NCBI GenBank assembly: GCA_048498515.1
Contig: JBEHXV010000008.1
Coordinates: 96,247 to 160,246, forward strand
Length of the DNA: 64,000 bases
Reading direction: 5' to 3'
Source of the DNA: UBA4416 sp048498515
GTDB lineage: Bacteria > Bacteroidota > Bacteroidia > B-17B0 > Aurantibacillaceae
Under the pieces are notes generated by a model. It had not been told where the DNA came from and searched no databases. It worked only from the letters and a program-made list of their open reading frames with translations. Made by a program: the position numbers and the translations under genes. Shown piece after piece: positions 16,016 through 25,406 of this stretch (position 1 is the stretch's first letter; each line of letters starts with the position of its first letter).

Positions 16016-18976
16016 ATGTACCGCTACAGTGTAAAAAATATCTTTTTTAAATTAATGAAAGGCGTAGCTCTTTTATTAATTCCGATTAGTGGTTTTTCCC
16101 AATTTAATTTATTCCGGAATTTTAATGTTAAAGACGGGTTGCCTTCTTCCGAAGTATATGAAATGCTGGAAGATTCGAAAGGCTATTTTTGGTTTGCTAC
16201 CGACATGGGCGTGAGCCGTTTCAATGGCTATGCCTTCGAAAATTTCAGTACCGAGAACGGACTGCCCGATAATACGGTTTATGGCATTTACGAAGACCAT
16301 AAAAAAAACATATGGTTCCGTTCATTATCCGGCAAACTATCTTACTATAAAAATAACGAGATCCAAACGCTGCCATGTAATAATGAACTGGAACATCTTT
16401 TTAAAAACCTCACCATAACCTCGGTATTTGTCGACAGCCGTGATACCATATGGTTGGGTGTAAACAGTAATTTTATTTTAAAGATAGGACCAGGACGGCA
16501 CCGGCAGGACGTGAAAAAAGTTCCTGTAAAAAATGACGGGCTTTATGTGTACGAAATAGAGGACCATTTTGTGTACGGCGGACAAGTGCCCGATAAGCAC
16601 CTCATTAGTTTGTATGAAAAAAAGGGCATGTTGCTGATGAGTGATACAAACCAAAGGGATTTTCATAAAAACGCGAGGTATTGTGTAAAGCGCCTGCACA
16701 ACAAAACATACCTGGCCACTATCAATAATATTATTGTCAATTTTAATAATAAGGGAATTATTTACAGGCACGAAAGTGAGCATTTTAATATTTGCCAGCT
16801 TGAGGATGAAAATAATGCAATTATCATAGGCACATTCGGTGGGCTTAACATTGTGAATAAAAATGGGTACCAACCCGACAGGGCGTATAAAATGCTCGAT
16901 CAGAAGATTATTACAGCTCTGCACCGTGATAAGGAAAAAGAATTATGGATTTGCACCAAAGGCCATGGTGTTTTTTATATTCCTTACCAGAATTTTAAAT
17001 ATTACACGCCTGTAAACGGTTTGCCCGAAAGTAGTATCTCATGTATCTCCGTTATTGGCGATCATGTGTTGGCCGGCCATTTAAACGGTCAGGTGAGCGT
17101 GTTTGACGGGACCGATTTAAAGGTGATGCAGCTTGCCAATAAGGACAGTTCTATTGGGAGGGCAAATGAGGTGACCAGTTTATTGGATTTTGACGCGGAT
17201 ACAAAATTTATTGGAAGCATTAACAGCATTTACAAATTTGACAGCAAAACCAATACGGCAAAAGTTGTGCACGATGTTGGTTCAAAAAAAACCATCAGGC
17301 TCAAAAGCAACGGAAAACTAATGTCGCTGGGCTTTAGGATTTTGAGGATTTTTGATCCCTTATCGTTTGATATAAAAGAGAAGGTGTGGCTGCCAAATTA
17401 TTGCGACAATATATTTGAAGATAGTAAAGGTAATATATGGATCTGCTCCAGCAAAGGTATTTGCATCTACGACAGAACAGCTAAGTTAAAATACCCCGGC
17501 GAGAAAGACACTTTGCTAACATCGAGGATAGTAGATGTAAAGGAAGGACAAAAAGGGCAAATGTGGTTTGCTACCCGTGGCGAAGGGGTAATTCTGAAAA
17601 ATGGCGATAAATTGTTTCAAATAAGGCAAAAGGATGGCCTGTCAAGTAATATGTGCCGCACACTTTACCTTGAATCTGAAAATGTGGTGTGGGCAGCTAC
17701 AAATAACGGGCTCAATAAAATAGTTATTGAAAGCTATGAACCTTTAAGGTATTCTGTAAAGAATTATTCTTCAAAAAATGGCCTGCTTACTAACGAGGTG
17801 AATTATATAATTAAGTTTAAGAATAATTTATGGCTGGCGCATAACAATGGCATCTCTGTGTTTGACCCCGAACACATCCAGGACAATACAACGCCACCTG
17901 CGGTGTATATTACAAAGATCCTTGTAAACGAAATAAATCTGGGTACTGACAAAGCGGTGAGCTTAACACATGACGAAAACTACCTTACCATTAATTATAA
18001 TGGCCTTTCGTTTAAAGACCCGGGGCAAATTGAATACAAGCATAAACTGGAAGGCCTTGATACAAACTGGATCTACACCAACTACACCTCCGTAAATTTT
18101 CAGGGTGTGAGCCCGGGCAAGTACCGCTTTATTGTGTATGCAAAAAACAACGATGGCTACTGGAGCACCAAACCCGCCACGTTTGAATTTATTATTGAAC
18201 CTGCCTGGTGGCAAACCTGGTGGTTTATATTGCTGATCCTTTTGGCCATTATTACAATTGGCGTTATTGTATTCCTGTACAGGCTAAAATTTGTTGAGAA
18301 GAGAGAACGTTTAAAAACACTGCAATTAACAAGGCTGTCGAATGCCGAGCTGAAAGCCTTGCGCTCACAAATGAACCCGCATTTTGTTTTTAACGCCATT
18401 AATTCCGTTCAGTATTTTATTACAAACAACGATCCCGCTTCCTCGCAAAAATACCTGTCAAAATTTGCGAAACTGATCCGGTATGTGGTCGATAATTCAA
18501 AACCGGCAGCAATTCCTTTAAGCAGGGAACTTGAGGCGCTTAATTTATACCTTGACTTGGAATCGTTGCGCTTTGAAAACAAGTTTGAATACAATATTAA
18601 TGTAGCTGTTGACGTTGATACAGAAAACATACAAATACCGTCCATGCTCATTCAACCATTTGTAGAAAACGCTATCTGGCATGGTTTAATGCACAAAGGC
18701 TCAAAAGGAAAAATAAACATTAACATCAGCTTAAAAGATCAGGTACTCATATGTGTTATTGAGGATAATGGCATCGGACGAAAAAGATCGCAGGAAATTT
18801 TGAAAGAAAAAAACAGCGAGTTCCATAAGTCTGTAGGAATGTCAATTACCCAGGAACGCCTGGATATTATCAATCAAAAAAACAACAGTAATCTCACCAT
18901 GAAGATCATTGACCTTGAAAACAGCAAAGGCGAAAGCATTGGCACGCGGGTTGAACTGATCTTGCCCTTTAACTAA
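16016..18976 (+). CDS. Propeller-type sensor histidine kinase (LytS-like)
   Basis: A 986-residue membrane sensor. Residues 1-28 are a signal peptide. Residues about 30-630 contain repeated propeller units of the two-component-regulator type (YFWFATDMGVSRFNG, NGLPDNTVYGIYEDH, NIWICSSKGICIYD). Residues about 640-735 form a Y_Y_Y domain (KHKLEGLDTNWIYTN, SPGKYRFIVYAKNNDGYW). One transmembrane helix follows (about 740-765). The kinase part is of the LytS/His_kinase family: RSQMNPHFVFNAINSVQ with phospho-acceptor His789, and an HATPase with PFVENAIWHGLMHK and EDNGIGRKRS. The response regulator begins 8 bp downstream, so they form a pair. The ligand is unknown; such propellers often sense extracellular or periplasmic compounds. 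Confidence 0.93.
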   Translation: MYRYSVKNIFFKLMKGVALLLIPISGFSQFNLFRNFNVKDGLPSSEVYEMLEDSKGYFWFATDMGVSRFNGYAFENFSTENGLPDNTVYGIYEDHKKNIWFRSLSGKLSYYKNNEIQTLPCNNELEHLFKNLTITSVFVDSRDTIWLGVNSNFILKIGPGRHRQDVKKVPVKNDGLYVYEIEDHFVYGGQVPDKHLISLYEKKGMLLMSDTNQRDFHKNARYCVKRLHNKTYLATINNIIVNFNNKGIIYRHESEHFNICQLEDENNAIIIGTFGGLNIVNKNGYQPDRAYKMLDQKIITALHRDKEKELWICTKGHGVFYIPYQNFKYYTPVNGLPESSISCISVIGDHVLAGHLNGQVSVFDGTDLKVMQLANKDSSIGRANEVTSLLDFDADTKFIGSINSIYKFDSKTNTAKVVHDVGSKKTIRLKSNGKLMSLGFRILRIFDPLSFDIKEKVWLPNYCDNIFEDSKGNIWICSSKGICIYDRTAKLKYPGEKDTLLTSRIVDVKEGQKGQMWFATRGEGVILKNGDKLFQIRQKDGLSSNMCRTLYLESENVVWAATNNGLNKIVIESYEPLRYSVKNYSSKNGLLTNEVNYIIKFKNNLWLAHNNGISVFDPEHIQDNTTPPAVYITKILVNEINLGTDKAVSLTHDENYLTINYNGLSFKDPGQIEYKHKLEGLDTNWIYTNYTSVNFQGVSPGKYRFIVYAKNNDGYWSTKPATFEFIIEPAWWQTWWFILLILLAIITIGVIVFLYRLKFVEKRERLKTLQLTRLSNAELKALRSQMNPHFVFNAINSVQYFITNNDPASSQKYLSKFAKLIRYVVDNSKPAAIPLSRELEALNLYLDLESLRFENKFEYNINVAVDVDTENIQIPSMLIQPFVENAIWHGLMHKGSKGKININISLKDQVLICVIEDNGIGRKRSQEILKEKNSEFHKSVGMSITQERLDIINQKNNSNLTMKIIDLENSKGESIGTRVELILPFN

Positions 18977-18984
18977 ATAGCACC

Positions 18985-19740
18985 ATGATCAAAGCACTCA
19001 TAGTTGACGATGAAGAAAAAAGCAGGGTTACCCTGAAAAATTTGCTGGGTATGTATTGCAGCGAGGTTGACGTATTGGATCTGTGCGATTCGGTAGAAAC
19101 CGCCCTTATTGCTATTAACAAACAAATGCCTGACCTCGTTTTTCTGGATATAGAAATGCCGTTTCAAAATGGATTTACCTTATTGGAAAAAATCAATAAC
19201 CCCTCTTTCCGTGTTGTTTTTACCACGGCCTATGGCCACTATGCCATAAAAGCCATTAAGTACAGCGCGTTGGATTATTTATTGAAACCCATAGATGTGG
19301 ATGAGTTAAAGGCCGCTGTTGACAAGGTTCAGAAACACAAGGAAAATACGGATGCTTCATTGCCCAATTTTGAACTGCTGTTCTCTAACCTTAAAGTAAA
19401 GGGCAATAATGTTAAAATTGCGGTTCCTACTTTCGATGGCCTTCAGATGATAAATGCCAATGAAATTATAAAATGCACAGCCGACGAAAATTATACACAC
19501 ATTAAGCTGACCAATAATGTAAAGATAACAGTATCGCGTATCCTGAAAGAATACGAGGAACTTTTATCGGACCTTAATTTCTTCAGGGTTCACAATTCAT
19601 GTTTAATTAACCTGGCACATGTAACAAAATACGTTAAAGGCGATGGTGGTTATGTGATTATGTGCGATGGGGAAAGTGTGGAAGTATCCAGGAGAAAGAA
19701 GCCTGAATTATTAGCTAAGCTTAGCCTGGTGCATTTGTAG
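18985..19740 (+). CDS. LytTR-family response regulator
   Basis: A 251-residue two-component response regulator. The receiver domain spans residues 1-120 with acidic pocket DDEE near the N-terminus, phosphorylatable Asp55 in LVFLDIEMPFQNGF, and Lys101 in LLKPIDVDEL. The LytTR DNA-binding domain fills residues about 145-250 (ENYTHIKLTNN, FFRVHNSCLINLAHV, VEVSRRKKPEL). It is the partner of the kinase 8 bp upstream and would regulate target promoters bearing LytTR direct repeats, which were not identified here. A hairpin overlapping its stop codon looks like the terminator. Confidence 0.95.
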   Translation: MIKALIVDDEEKSRVTLKNLLGMYCSEVDVLDLCDSVETALIAINKQMPDLVFLDIEMPFQNGFTLLEKINNPSFRVVFTTAYGHYAIKAIKYSALDYLLKPIDVDELKAAVDKVQKHKENTDASLPNFELLFSNLKVKGNNVKIAVPTFDGLQMINANEIIKCTADENYTHIKLTNNVKITVSRILKEYEELLSDLNFFRVHNSCLINLAHVTKYVKGDGGYVIMCDGESVEVSRRKKPELLAKLSLVHL

Positions 19741-19766
19741 CAGCTATTACATTGCTGCTATCTTTT
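19738..19766 (+). terminator. Terminator of the sensor-regulator pair
   Basis: TAGCAGC (19738-19744) pairs with GCTGCTA (19754-19760) and is followed by TCTTTT. The stem includes the stop codon of the response regulator. Confidence 0.65.
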
Positions 19767-19837
19767 ACCTGTTCCCCGGTTTTTCCTGGTATATTTTTAG
19801 CAATACCTTTTCCGGATATTGATTACCTTTAAACTGG

Positions 19838-22213
19838 ATGAAGATTGTTAAAAGAGTATTAGTTGGCTTGCTCATCCTGCTGCTTTTGGCAGTAGGTACA
19901 ATTTTCGTGGTCATTACCTTTTATAAAAAAGAAATGGCATCCCTTTTCACCGACCATTTAAAAACCACTTACGGACTGGTGCTTAATACCGATGATGTAA
20001 AGGTGTCTTTTTTTAGCGACTGGCCAAACGCTTCGGTAGAATTCAGGAACATACGTGTTACAAATGTTTTAAACGATGGCAGCCAGGCGCCGCTTTTTAA
20101 TGCCCGCTCTTTATCGTTATCCTTTAACCTTAAGAAATTGCTGCAAAAGGAATTTGCCGTAAAATCCATTGCGGTGAAAGACGCTGAGGTTAATTTATGG
20201 AAAGATGAGAACGGTTTGAGGAATTTTGAGTTTAAAAAAAGAGATACGCTTGCATCCTCAAAATCCTCTCTCAGTTTCGAGATCGGGAAAATTTCCATTC
20301 AAAACACGCTGTTTACGTTTCAAAACAAACAAAACGGCCAAAAAATTGAATTGGTATTGAAAGAAAATACAGTAAAATTAAAGCAATATGCCGATGGAGT
20401 AGAGGCGGGACTTACAGGAGATGTTTTGGTTAAAGGACTTTTGTTTAAAAAAGAAAAAGGCGCTTTTTTGGCCAACTCCGAAGCGAAGCTTAACCTGGGC
20501 GCCACCATTTGTTTCCCGCGTAAGGAAATTTTTATTCATTCACCATCAATGGTTGAGATTGGAAAACAAAAGTTTGATGTGTCGGCTTTTGTTGAATTGA
20601 ATGACAACAAACAATTGTTGCTCAATATTGAAACCAGGAACATTAGTTATGCGCAAGGTTTGTCATTATTGAACCCCGGAATTCAAAGAGCGCTGACTAC
20701 GATTAAAGTAAGCAGGCCAGTAAACGCGAAAATTTTGCTGCTGGCTAAGATTGGTATCAAACAAGAGCCCATTATTATAGTAGATGTAAGTGGTAAAAAC
20801 AACGATATCACCATCGGGCATTCTAAGATTCCTTACTCCGATATTTCATTCAATGGCCGCATCATTAGCCTTGATCGGTCGCGCACGAAGGGCAACAGCG
20901 AGGAAGCAACCGTTACCTTTAAACCCTTAAAAGGAAAAATTTATGGATTATCCTTCACAGGTTCGGTAGTCATACATAACCTGGTTCATCCTGATATTAA
21001 GATCAAGGCCGATTTATTTATTGATGCAAAAAGCATCCCCTTTAAAGCAAGTGAGGAATTTATACTGAACGGACATGCCATAGCTGACATTAGTTACAGT
21101 GGGCCTATCAATAAAATGAACCAAAATGAATTCCTGGATGAGCCGATGGATTTGAAGGCAAATGTAAAATTCAATAATGTAAGTTACCGCGAAAAAATAA
21201 AACCACGGTATTCTTATCTGGTAAACGGCAATGCTGCTGTAACCAACAAAGAGTTGCGCTTCGATAACCTCTCGCTGAAAATGAATGGAGGAACCCTAAA
21301 GCTAAAAGGCTCGGTTGATAATTTTGTGAAATACGCGCTTGGTCATGCAAATGGCTTTAAAGCAAACCTTAATGCAACAACCGATTATTTTGACCTGACG
21401 GGTTATGTGGTAAAGAACAAGGACAGCTCGACCGTTCAGGTTGAAAAAGTGGAAAAGATCAATGCCATTGATGAGAGTAAGTTTGAATTTGATGTATCGC
21501 TATCCGCAAAAAAATTACTGATCCGGAAAGTAGATGCCAGCAATGCTTCCATTAACCTGCATTACAAAAGCAATTTACTCGATATAAAAGCGTTGAGTGT
21601 AAATACCTGCGATGGCAACCTTACTGCTACCGGTTCTATATATGATTTGCATAAAATAAATGCCGACATCGACATGCAGAACATCAACATTAACAAGTTA
21701 TTTGAACAGTTCGAAAATTTCGGACAAAAAGCCATTGTAGGCGATAATTTGAAAGGAAATGTATTTGTGAACGCCTCGTTAAAAACCGAGCTGGATGAGA
21801 ACATGGAGGTAATTGGAAATACCATTGCGGCCAAGGTAGATCTTAAATTAAAGGATGGGCATTTGCTTAATTACGAGCCCTTGCAAAATATTTCGGATTA
21901 TATTTTCAGGAACCGCGACTTTAAGGATATTTCTTTTTCCGAGATCAATGAAACATTCATCGTCACCGGGTTCAAAATGGATATCCAGGAAATGGAGATC
22001 GCCTCCAATGTGTTGAACCTGTACATGAGCGGCACCTATCATTTTAAGGACCAGTCAAACATTAACCTTTTACTGCCATGGAACAACCTGAAACGCCGCG
22101 GTAAAAACTATATCCCCAAAAGCTCGGGACAAAGCGCCGAAAACTCAAGAGGCCTTAAGCTTAATTATTCAGGGATGCCCGGTAAGCTTAAATTAAGTTT
22201 GGGGAATAAATAA
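19838..22213 (+). CDS. AsmA-like inner-membrane protein
   Basis: A 791-residue protein with one N-terminal transmembrane helix (about residues 8-28, VLVGLLILLLLAVGTIFVV) and a long periplasmic beta-rich body. The start of the body, LFTDHLKTTYGLVLNTDDVKV, with SFFSDWPNASVEFRNIRV, is typical of AsmA/TamB-related proteins, as is the C-terminal region with NIDMQNININKLFEQF and VDLKLKDGHLLNYEPL. Such proteins are thought to bridge the envelope for phospholipid transport. It stands alone on + between the regulator pair and small secreted proteins. TACCTTTA six bases before the ATG resembles a -7 box. The exact subfamily is not assigned. Confidence 0.85.
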   Translation: MKIVKRVLVGLLILLLLAVGTIFVVITFYKKEMASLFTDHLKTTYGLVLNTDDVKVSFFSDWPNASVEFRNIRVTNVLNDGSQAPLFNARSLSLSFNLKKLLQKEFAVKSIAVKDAEVNLWKDENGLRNFEFKKRDTLASSKSSLSFEIGKISIQNTLFTFQNKQNGQKIELVLKENTVKLKQYADGVEAGLTGDVLVKGLLFKKEKGAFLANSEAKLNLGATICFPRKEIFIHSPSMVEIGKQKFDVSAFVELNDNKQLLLNIETRNISYAQGLSLLNPGIQRALTTIKVSRPVNAKILLLAKIGIKQEPIIIVDVSGKNNDITIGHSKIPYSDISFNGRIISLDRSRTKGNSEEATVTFKPLKGKIYGLSFTGSVVIHNLVHPDIKIKADLFIDAKSIPFKASEEFILNGHAIADISYSGPINKMNQNEFLDEPMDLKANVKFNNVSYREKIKPRYSYLVNGNAAVTNKELRFDNLSLKMNGGTLKLKGSVDNFVKYALGHANGFKANLNATTDYFDLTGYVVKNKDSSTVQVEKVEKINAIDESKFEFDVSLSAKKLLIRKVDASNASINLHYKSNLLDIKALSVNTCDGNLTATGSIYDLHKINADIDMQNININKLFEQFENFGQKAIVGDNLKGNVFVNASLKTELDENMEVIGNTIAAKVDLKLKDGHLLNYEPLQNISDYIFRNRDFKDISFSEINETFIVTGFKMDIQEMEIASNVLNLYMSGTYHFKDQSNINLLLPWNNLKRRGKNYIPKSSGQSAENSRGLKLNYSGMPGKLKLSLGNK

Positions 22214-22219
22214 AACCTT

Positions 22220-22291
22220 TGTCAGTTCAAGCGGAGTCGAGAACCAGAAAGAAACATTGGGGAACGCTTCTCGACTCCGCTCGAACTGACA
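22220..22291. repeat. Dispersed palindrome, TGTCAGTTC-GAGTCGAGAA type
   Basis: Arms of 24 bases at 22220-22243 and 22268-22291 begin TGTCAGTTCAAGCGGAGTC and end GACTCCGCTCGAACTGACA; they pair with a single mismatch. The same end sequence recurs near 40500, 43741, 48355 and 49792. Confidence 0.85.
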
Positions 22292-22412
22292 CATCTCTGA
22301 CCATAACCAATCATAAAAAACCAGAGTCATCAGCGTTCCATTTTTTCTATACTTAACAATCTCGTAACATTGGCCTTAACTTAACTTAAACCCTGTTTGG
22401 TTAATTTGTAGC

Positions 22413-22760
22413 ATGAAAAAGGAACTTATATTAATTGTTATCTTGTCTTTATGTGTGTGCGTACTGGGCTTTGCCGGTGAATTGCCAAAGCCGGTAAAAA
22501 GCCGGACAGTGATACTAAGTGGTAAGATCCTTGACAAACAAAGCAACGAATCATTGGCAGGCGTTAAAATAGCCTGTACCGATTGCAAAAAAACAGTTTA
22601 TTCCGACCTGGACGGCAATTTCTTTGTATACCTTGAGGTTACCTCAACCGAAAATTTAACATTGGAGTTCTCACAGGTAGGTTATTCTTCAAAAACCCTT
22701 AATTTACAGGACTTACAAGCCAACTCAGGCAGTCTGCAAATTGATTTGCAGTCAGAATAA
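22413..22760 (+). CDS. Small secreted protein with CarboxypepD_reg-like fold
   Basis: A 115-residue protein. Residues 1-22 are a signal peptide (ELILIVILSLCVCVLGFAG). The remainder, VILSGKILDKQSNESLAGVK with YSDLDGNFFVYL and EFSQVGYSSKTLNL, has the pattern of the carboxypeptidase regulatory-like/peptidase-associated beta-sandwich common in Bacteroidota surface proteins. Here it is free-standing rather than leading a TonB-dependent receptor. Two cysteines (ACTDCKK) could form a disulfide. TTAATTTG, one base off the -7 consensus, ends 4 nt before the ATG. Function unknown. Confidence 0.75.
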   Translation: MKKELILIVILSLCVCVLGFAGELPKPVKSRTVILSGKILDKQSNESLAGVKIACTDCKKTVYSDLDGNFFVYLEVTSTENLTLEFSQVGYSSKTLNLQDLQANSGSLQIDLQSE

Positions 22761-22796
22761 GTCAATTCCAATGTAAAGTTAAGGTTAAGCTTTTGT

Positions 22797-22804
22797 TACC
22801 TTTG
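22797..22804 (+). promoter_or_regulatory. -7 box (TACCTTTG)
   Basis: Exact TAnnTTTG match 82 nt upstream of the MORN-protein ATG at 22887. No -33 TTG is seen at the usual distance. Confidence 0.45.
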
Positions 22805-22886
22805 TAACAAGAAATTCTCATTTTCCGTATCATTGTATAGGAAATCCACACTGGACGACCTTTTTAACAATTTAATACCGGAAATT

Positions 22887-23348
22887 ATGAAAACGCTAGC
22901 CCTTATATTCTGCCTGTTCTTAGGAGGAATTGCATTCTCGCAGGACATTTCATTCGATAATAACACTTACAGTCAAAATAACAAGCCTTATACCGGCAAA
23001 TACACCATGTATTATGCCAGTGGCGCCGTAAAAGAAGAGCTGAATATTAAAGACGGCCAATTGAACGGTGAAATTACCAAGTACTTTGAGAATGGTAAGA
23101 AAATGGAAGCAGGCCAGTATGAAAATAACTTAAAATTTGGCTTATGGTTCCGCTACAATGCCAGTGGCACATTAACCGCCCAGGCTTCATACAAAAACGA
23201 TAAAAAGGATGGCGAATGGCTGGTGTATGATGATAACGGAAACAAACTATTTAAAATGGAATACAAAGACGGTGAAAAAACCGGCACCTGGATACAGTGG
23301 GACGAAAAAGGAGAAGTGGTGAAAACAACATCTTACAGCTCAATGTAA
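22887..23348 (+). CDS. Secreted MORN-repeat (YwqK-like) protein
   Basis: A 153-residue protein starting at the ATG at 22887 with signal peptide TLALIFCLFLGGIAFSQ. An upstream in-frame start at 22833 would place 18 residues ahead of the signal and is rejected. The mature part is made of MORN-type repeats (YYASGAVKEELNIKDGQLNG, YFENGKKMEAGQYENN, YNASGTLTAQASYKNDKKDG, WDEKGEVVKTTSY), as in the family annotated as YwqK antitoxin-like. In Bacteroidota such proteins are plentiful and there is no toxin gene beside it, so an antitoxin role is unlikely. A strong terminator follows. Confidence 0.85.
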   Translation: MKTLALIFCLFLGGIAFSQDISFDNNTYSQNNKPYTGKYTMYYASGAVKEELNIKDGQLNGEITKYFENGKKMEAGQYENNLKFGLWFRYNASGTLTAQASYKNDKKDGEWLVYDDNGNKLFKMEYKDGEKTGTWIQWDEKGEVVKTTSYSSM

Positions 23349-23369
23349 TTATAGTTTTAAAGTATGAAG

Positions 23370-23401
23370 AGCCATTTGCCGACGGGCAGGTGGCTTTTTT
23401 G
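23370..23401 (+). terminator. Terminator after the MORN protein
   Basis: AGCCATTTGCC (23370-23380) pairs with GGCAGGTGGCT (23385-23395), including two G-U pairs, then a six-T run. It lies between convergent genes. Confidence 0.8.
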
Positions 23402-23419
23402 TTTGGAGCAAGCGAGAGA

Positions 23420-23923
23420 CTATTGAGACTCATCCGTCCAGGGTTGGCAAGCTGAGCTGTTTTGTGATTTCCAATCCAGCAGAACTTTCATGGCCTCAGA
23501 ATCATTTTTGCCAAGTACAGGTATCTTTCTTTTTTCAGGGGATAATTTGAGTTCCTCAAAAATAAATGAATCGTCAAACCCTGCTTCAGATGCATTTTTA
23601 TTGGTATTGGCATAATATACCACCGATATTTTTGCCCAATAGATAGCCCCAAGGCACATGGGACAAGGCTCAAGCGTTGTATACAACTCGCAGCCTGCTA
23701 ATTGCAAATCCTGTATATTTTTGCAGGCATTTTCAATGGCTACCATTTCACCGTGTGAGGTTGGGTTATTTCTTAAAAATATTTCATTGTGGCCCTCCCC
23801 AATAATTTCTCCGTTTCTCACAATCACACAACCAATTGGAAGCCCTTTGCCACTTTTATAAGCAATTTCAGAAAGTGAGATCGCTCTTTTCATAAATTCA
23901 GGATTGTAATTTGTACCTGGCAT
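23420..23923 (-). CDS. Nucleoside/guanine deaminase-like zinc enzyme
   Basis: A 167-residue cytidine-deaminase-fold protein. Zinc ligands and the catalytic Glu are in SHGEMVAIENA (His, Glu) and EPCPMCLGAIYWA (two Cys). The C-terminal part ASEAGFDDSFIFEEL resembles bacterial guanine deaminases, which hydrolyse guanine to xanthine. The motif reads HGE rather than the more usual HAE of guanine deaminases and TadA, a substitution also found in fungal cytosine deaminase, so the substrate is uncertain. The ATG is 3 bp after the stop of the upstream phosphatase gene on the same strand, implying co-transcription. Cytoplasmic. Confidence 0.88.
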   Translation of the reverse strand: MPGTNYNPEFMKRAISLSEIAYKSGKGLPIGCVIVRNGEIIGEGHNEIFLRNNPTSHGEMVAIENACKNIQDLQLAGCELYTTLEPCPMCLGAIYWAKISVVYYANTNKNASEAGFDDSFIFEELKLSPEKRKIPVLGKNDSEAMKVLLDWKSQNSSACQPWTDESQ

Positions 23924-23926
23924 AAA

Positions 23927-25318
23927 TTAAATTTTCACACCAATCACCAGGATATCGTCCACTTGTTCCAGGCTACCTTTCCAGTTATTGATGGTATCGG
24001 AAAGGGAAATTTTTTGTTCAGAAAAAGCTTCTGATGAATTTTGGGCCAATATTTCCTTGAATTGTTTGTGCATGAATTTTTTTCCATTGGCACCGCCAAA
24101 TTGATCGGGATACCCATCGGAAAATGTATAAACACAATCGCCTTCTTCTAATGAAATTACAGAGGAAGTAAAAGGTTTATAATCATGATAAAACCCGCAG
24201 GGTTGTTTATCTGCTTTATAAATGTTCAGTACTTTTTCGCCGTTTATTTCTTTAACAATATATAAAGGATTATTGGCCGAAGCATAGCTCAATTCTTTTT
24301 TTGGTTTATTGAGGCAACAAACAGTTATATCCATCCCATCCTTACTTTCACCAAAATTTCCGTTTTGTTTTAATGTGCTGATAATTTTGTCGCGCATCAG
24401 GTTTAGGATCTGACCCGGATCTGTTACACGTTTTACTTCAATAATATCATCCAGATAAGATATGCCCAACATGGTCATAAACCCTCCCGGAACGCCATGG
24501 CCGGTACAATCGCCGGTAGCATAAAATGTTAAATCGCCTTTTTCGTACACCCAGTAAAAATCACCGCTCACAATATCTTTTGGCTGAAACAATACGAAAC
24601 TATCCTTAAAATGTTTGTTGAACACATTTTCAGTAGGGATTAACGAACGTTGAATACTACGCGCATAGTTGATACTATCTGTAATTTCTTTTTTCTGTAA
24701 TAAAACCTCTTCATGTTTTTCCTCGATCAATTCTTTTGACTTTGCCAATTCCAACCGGCTCCTGATCTCATTGATGGTTAAACGGTAACGCGTTCGGATA
24801 AGGAACACACAAAAAATAGCCACGGTTAGGGTGAGTAAACCACCATTGGTTATAAACTCGTCAACTGTTAAAGGGCTGTTGATAGCGTAAAAAATAATGT
24901 TACTAATAATGGTTGCCGTCAGCAGGATCCATGATAATTTTATTTCCCAAAGCACCAGCATACCAACACCAATAAACAATACCATGTAGGCAAACGCATG
25001 TTTTTGCAGGTGTGGTATATCCATTACGCTCCACATATAGGCATTTTGTACAGAGATGCCCAGCACTAAAATAAAAACGCAGGTGTAAATGCTAATTTTA
25101 AGGGTGTGTCTTAACAGCAATGCTGCCATGCTTATGCCTGATACACACAACCTGAAAACAAGAAAAGAGAACCAGTAGTCGGGAATATTGAAATAATCGC
25201 CCAGGAACCAAACAATGTTAAGCACAATGCCAACCCAGCACGCAATGGCGTGAAATTTTTCGGTTGATTTGTAAAACTCTGCCTTTACAAAACTTTCGGG
25301 TATGGTAGTTTCTTCCAT
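23927..25318 (-). CDS. Membrane-bound SpoIIE/PP2C-type serine phosphatase
   Basis: A 463-residue protein. About six transmembrane helices occupy residues 30-190. A short coiled-coil follows (RSRLELAKSKELIEEKHEEV), then a SpoIIE phosphatase domain: SLIPTENVFNKHFKDSFVLF, QPKDIVSGDFYWVYEKG, FYATGDCTGHGVPGGFMTML and the C-terminal FSDGYPDQFGG. The Asp residues of these motifs bind Mn/Mg. The family dephosphorylates anti-anti-sigma-like proteins or acts in partner-switch signalling, but no STAS or kinase gene is nearby. The ATG at 25318 (MEETTIPESF) is chosen over one six codons upstream. Its input signal is unknown. Confidence 0.9.
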   Translation of the reverse strand: MEETTIPESFVKAEFYKSTEKFHAIACWVGIVLNIVWFLGDYFNIPDYWFSFLVFRLCVSGISMAALLLRHTLKISIYTCVFILVLGISVQNAYMWSVMDIPHLQKHAFAYMVLFIGVGMLVLWEIKLSWILLTATIISNIIFYAINSPLTVDEFITNGGLLTLTVAIFCVFLIRTRYRLTINEIRSRLELAKSKELIEEKHEEVLLQKKEITDSINYARSIQRSLIPTENVFNKHFKDSFVLFQPKDIVSGDFYWVYEKGDLTFYATGDCTGHGVPGGFMTMLGISYLDDIIEVKRVTDPGQILNLMRDKIISTLKQNGNFGESKDGMDITVCCLNKPKKELSYASANNPLYIVKEINGEKVLNIYKADKQPCGFYHDYKPFTSSVISLEEGDCVYTFSDGYPDQFGGANGKKFMHKQFKEILAQNSSEAFSEQKISLSDTINNWKGSLEQVDDILVIGVKI

Positions 25319-25406
25319 TAAAACTCTAATATACAAAAGATCGGCTACGAAATCAAACCTACGAAGAATATTACCACCCGGAATTTAAAACGGAGTGAGA
25401 ATGATC

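Noticed and set aside
16478..16924. Minus-strand frame of 148 residues within the sensor kinase
   Set aside because: Antisense to the propeller repeats of a well-supported gene, with no start context.
22887..23348. Toxin-antitoxin system from the YwqK-like call
   Set aside because: The protein is secreted and no toxin gene is adjacent.
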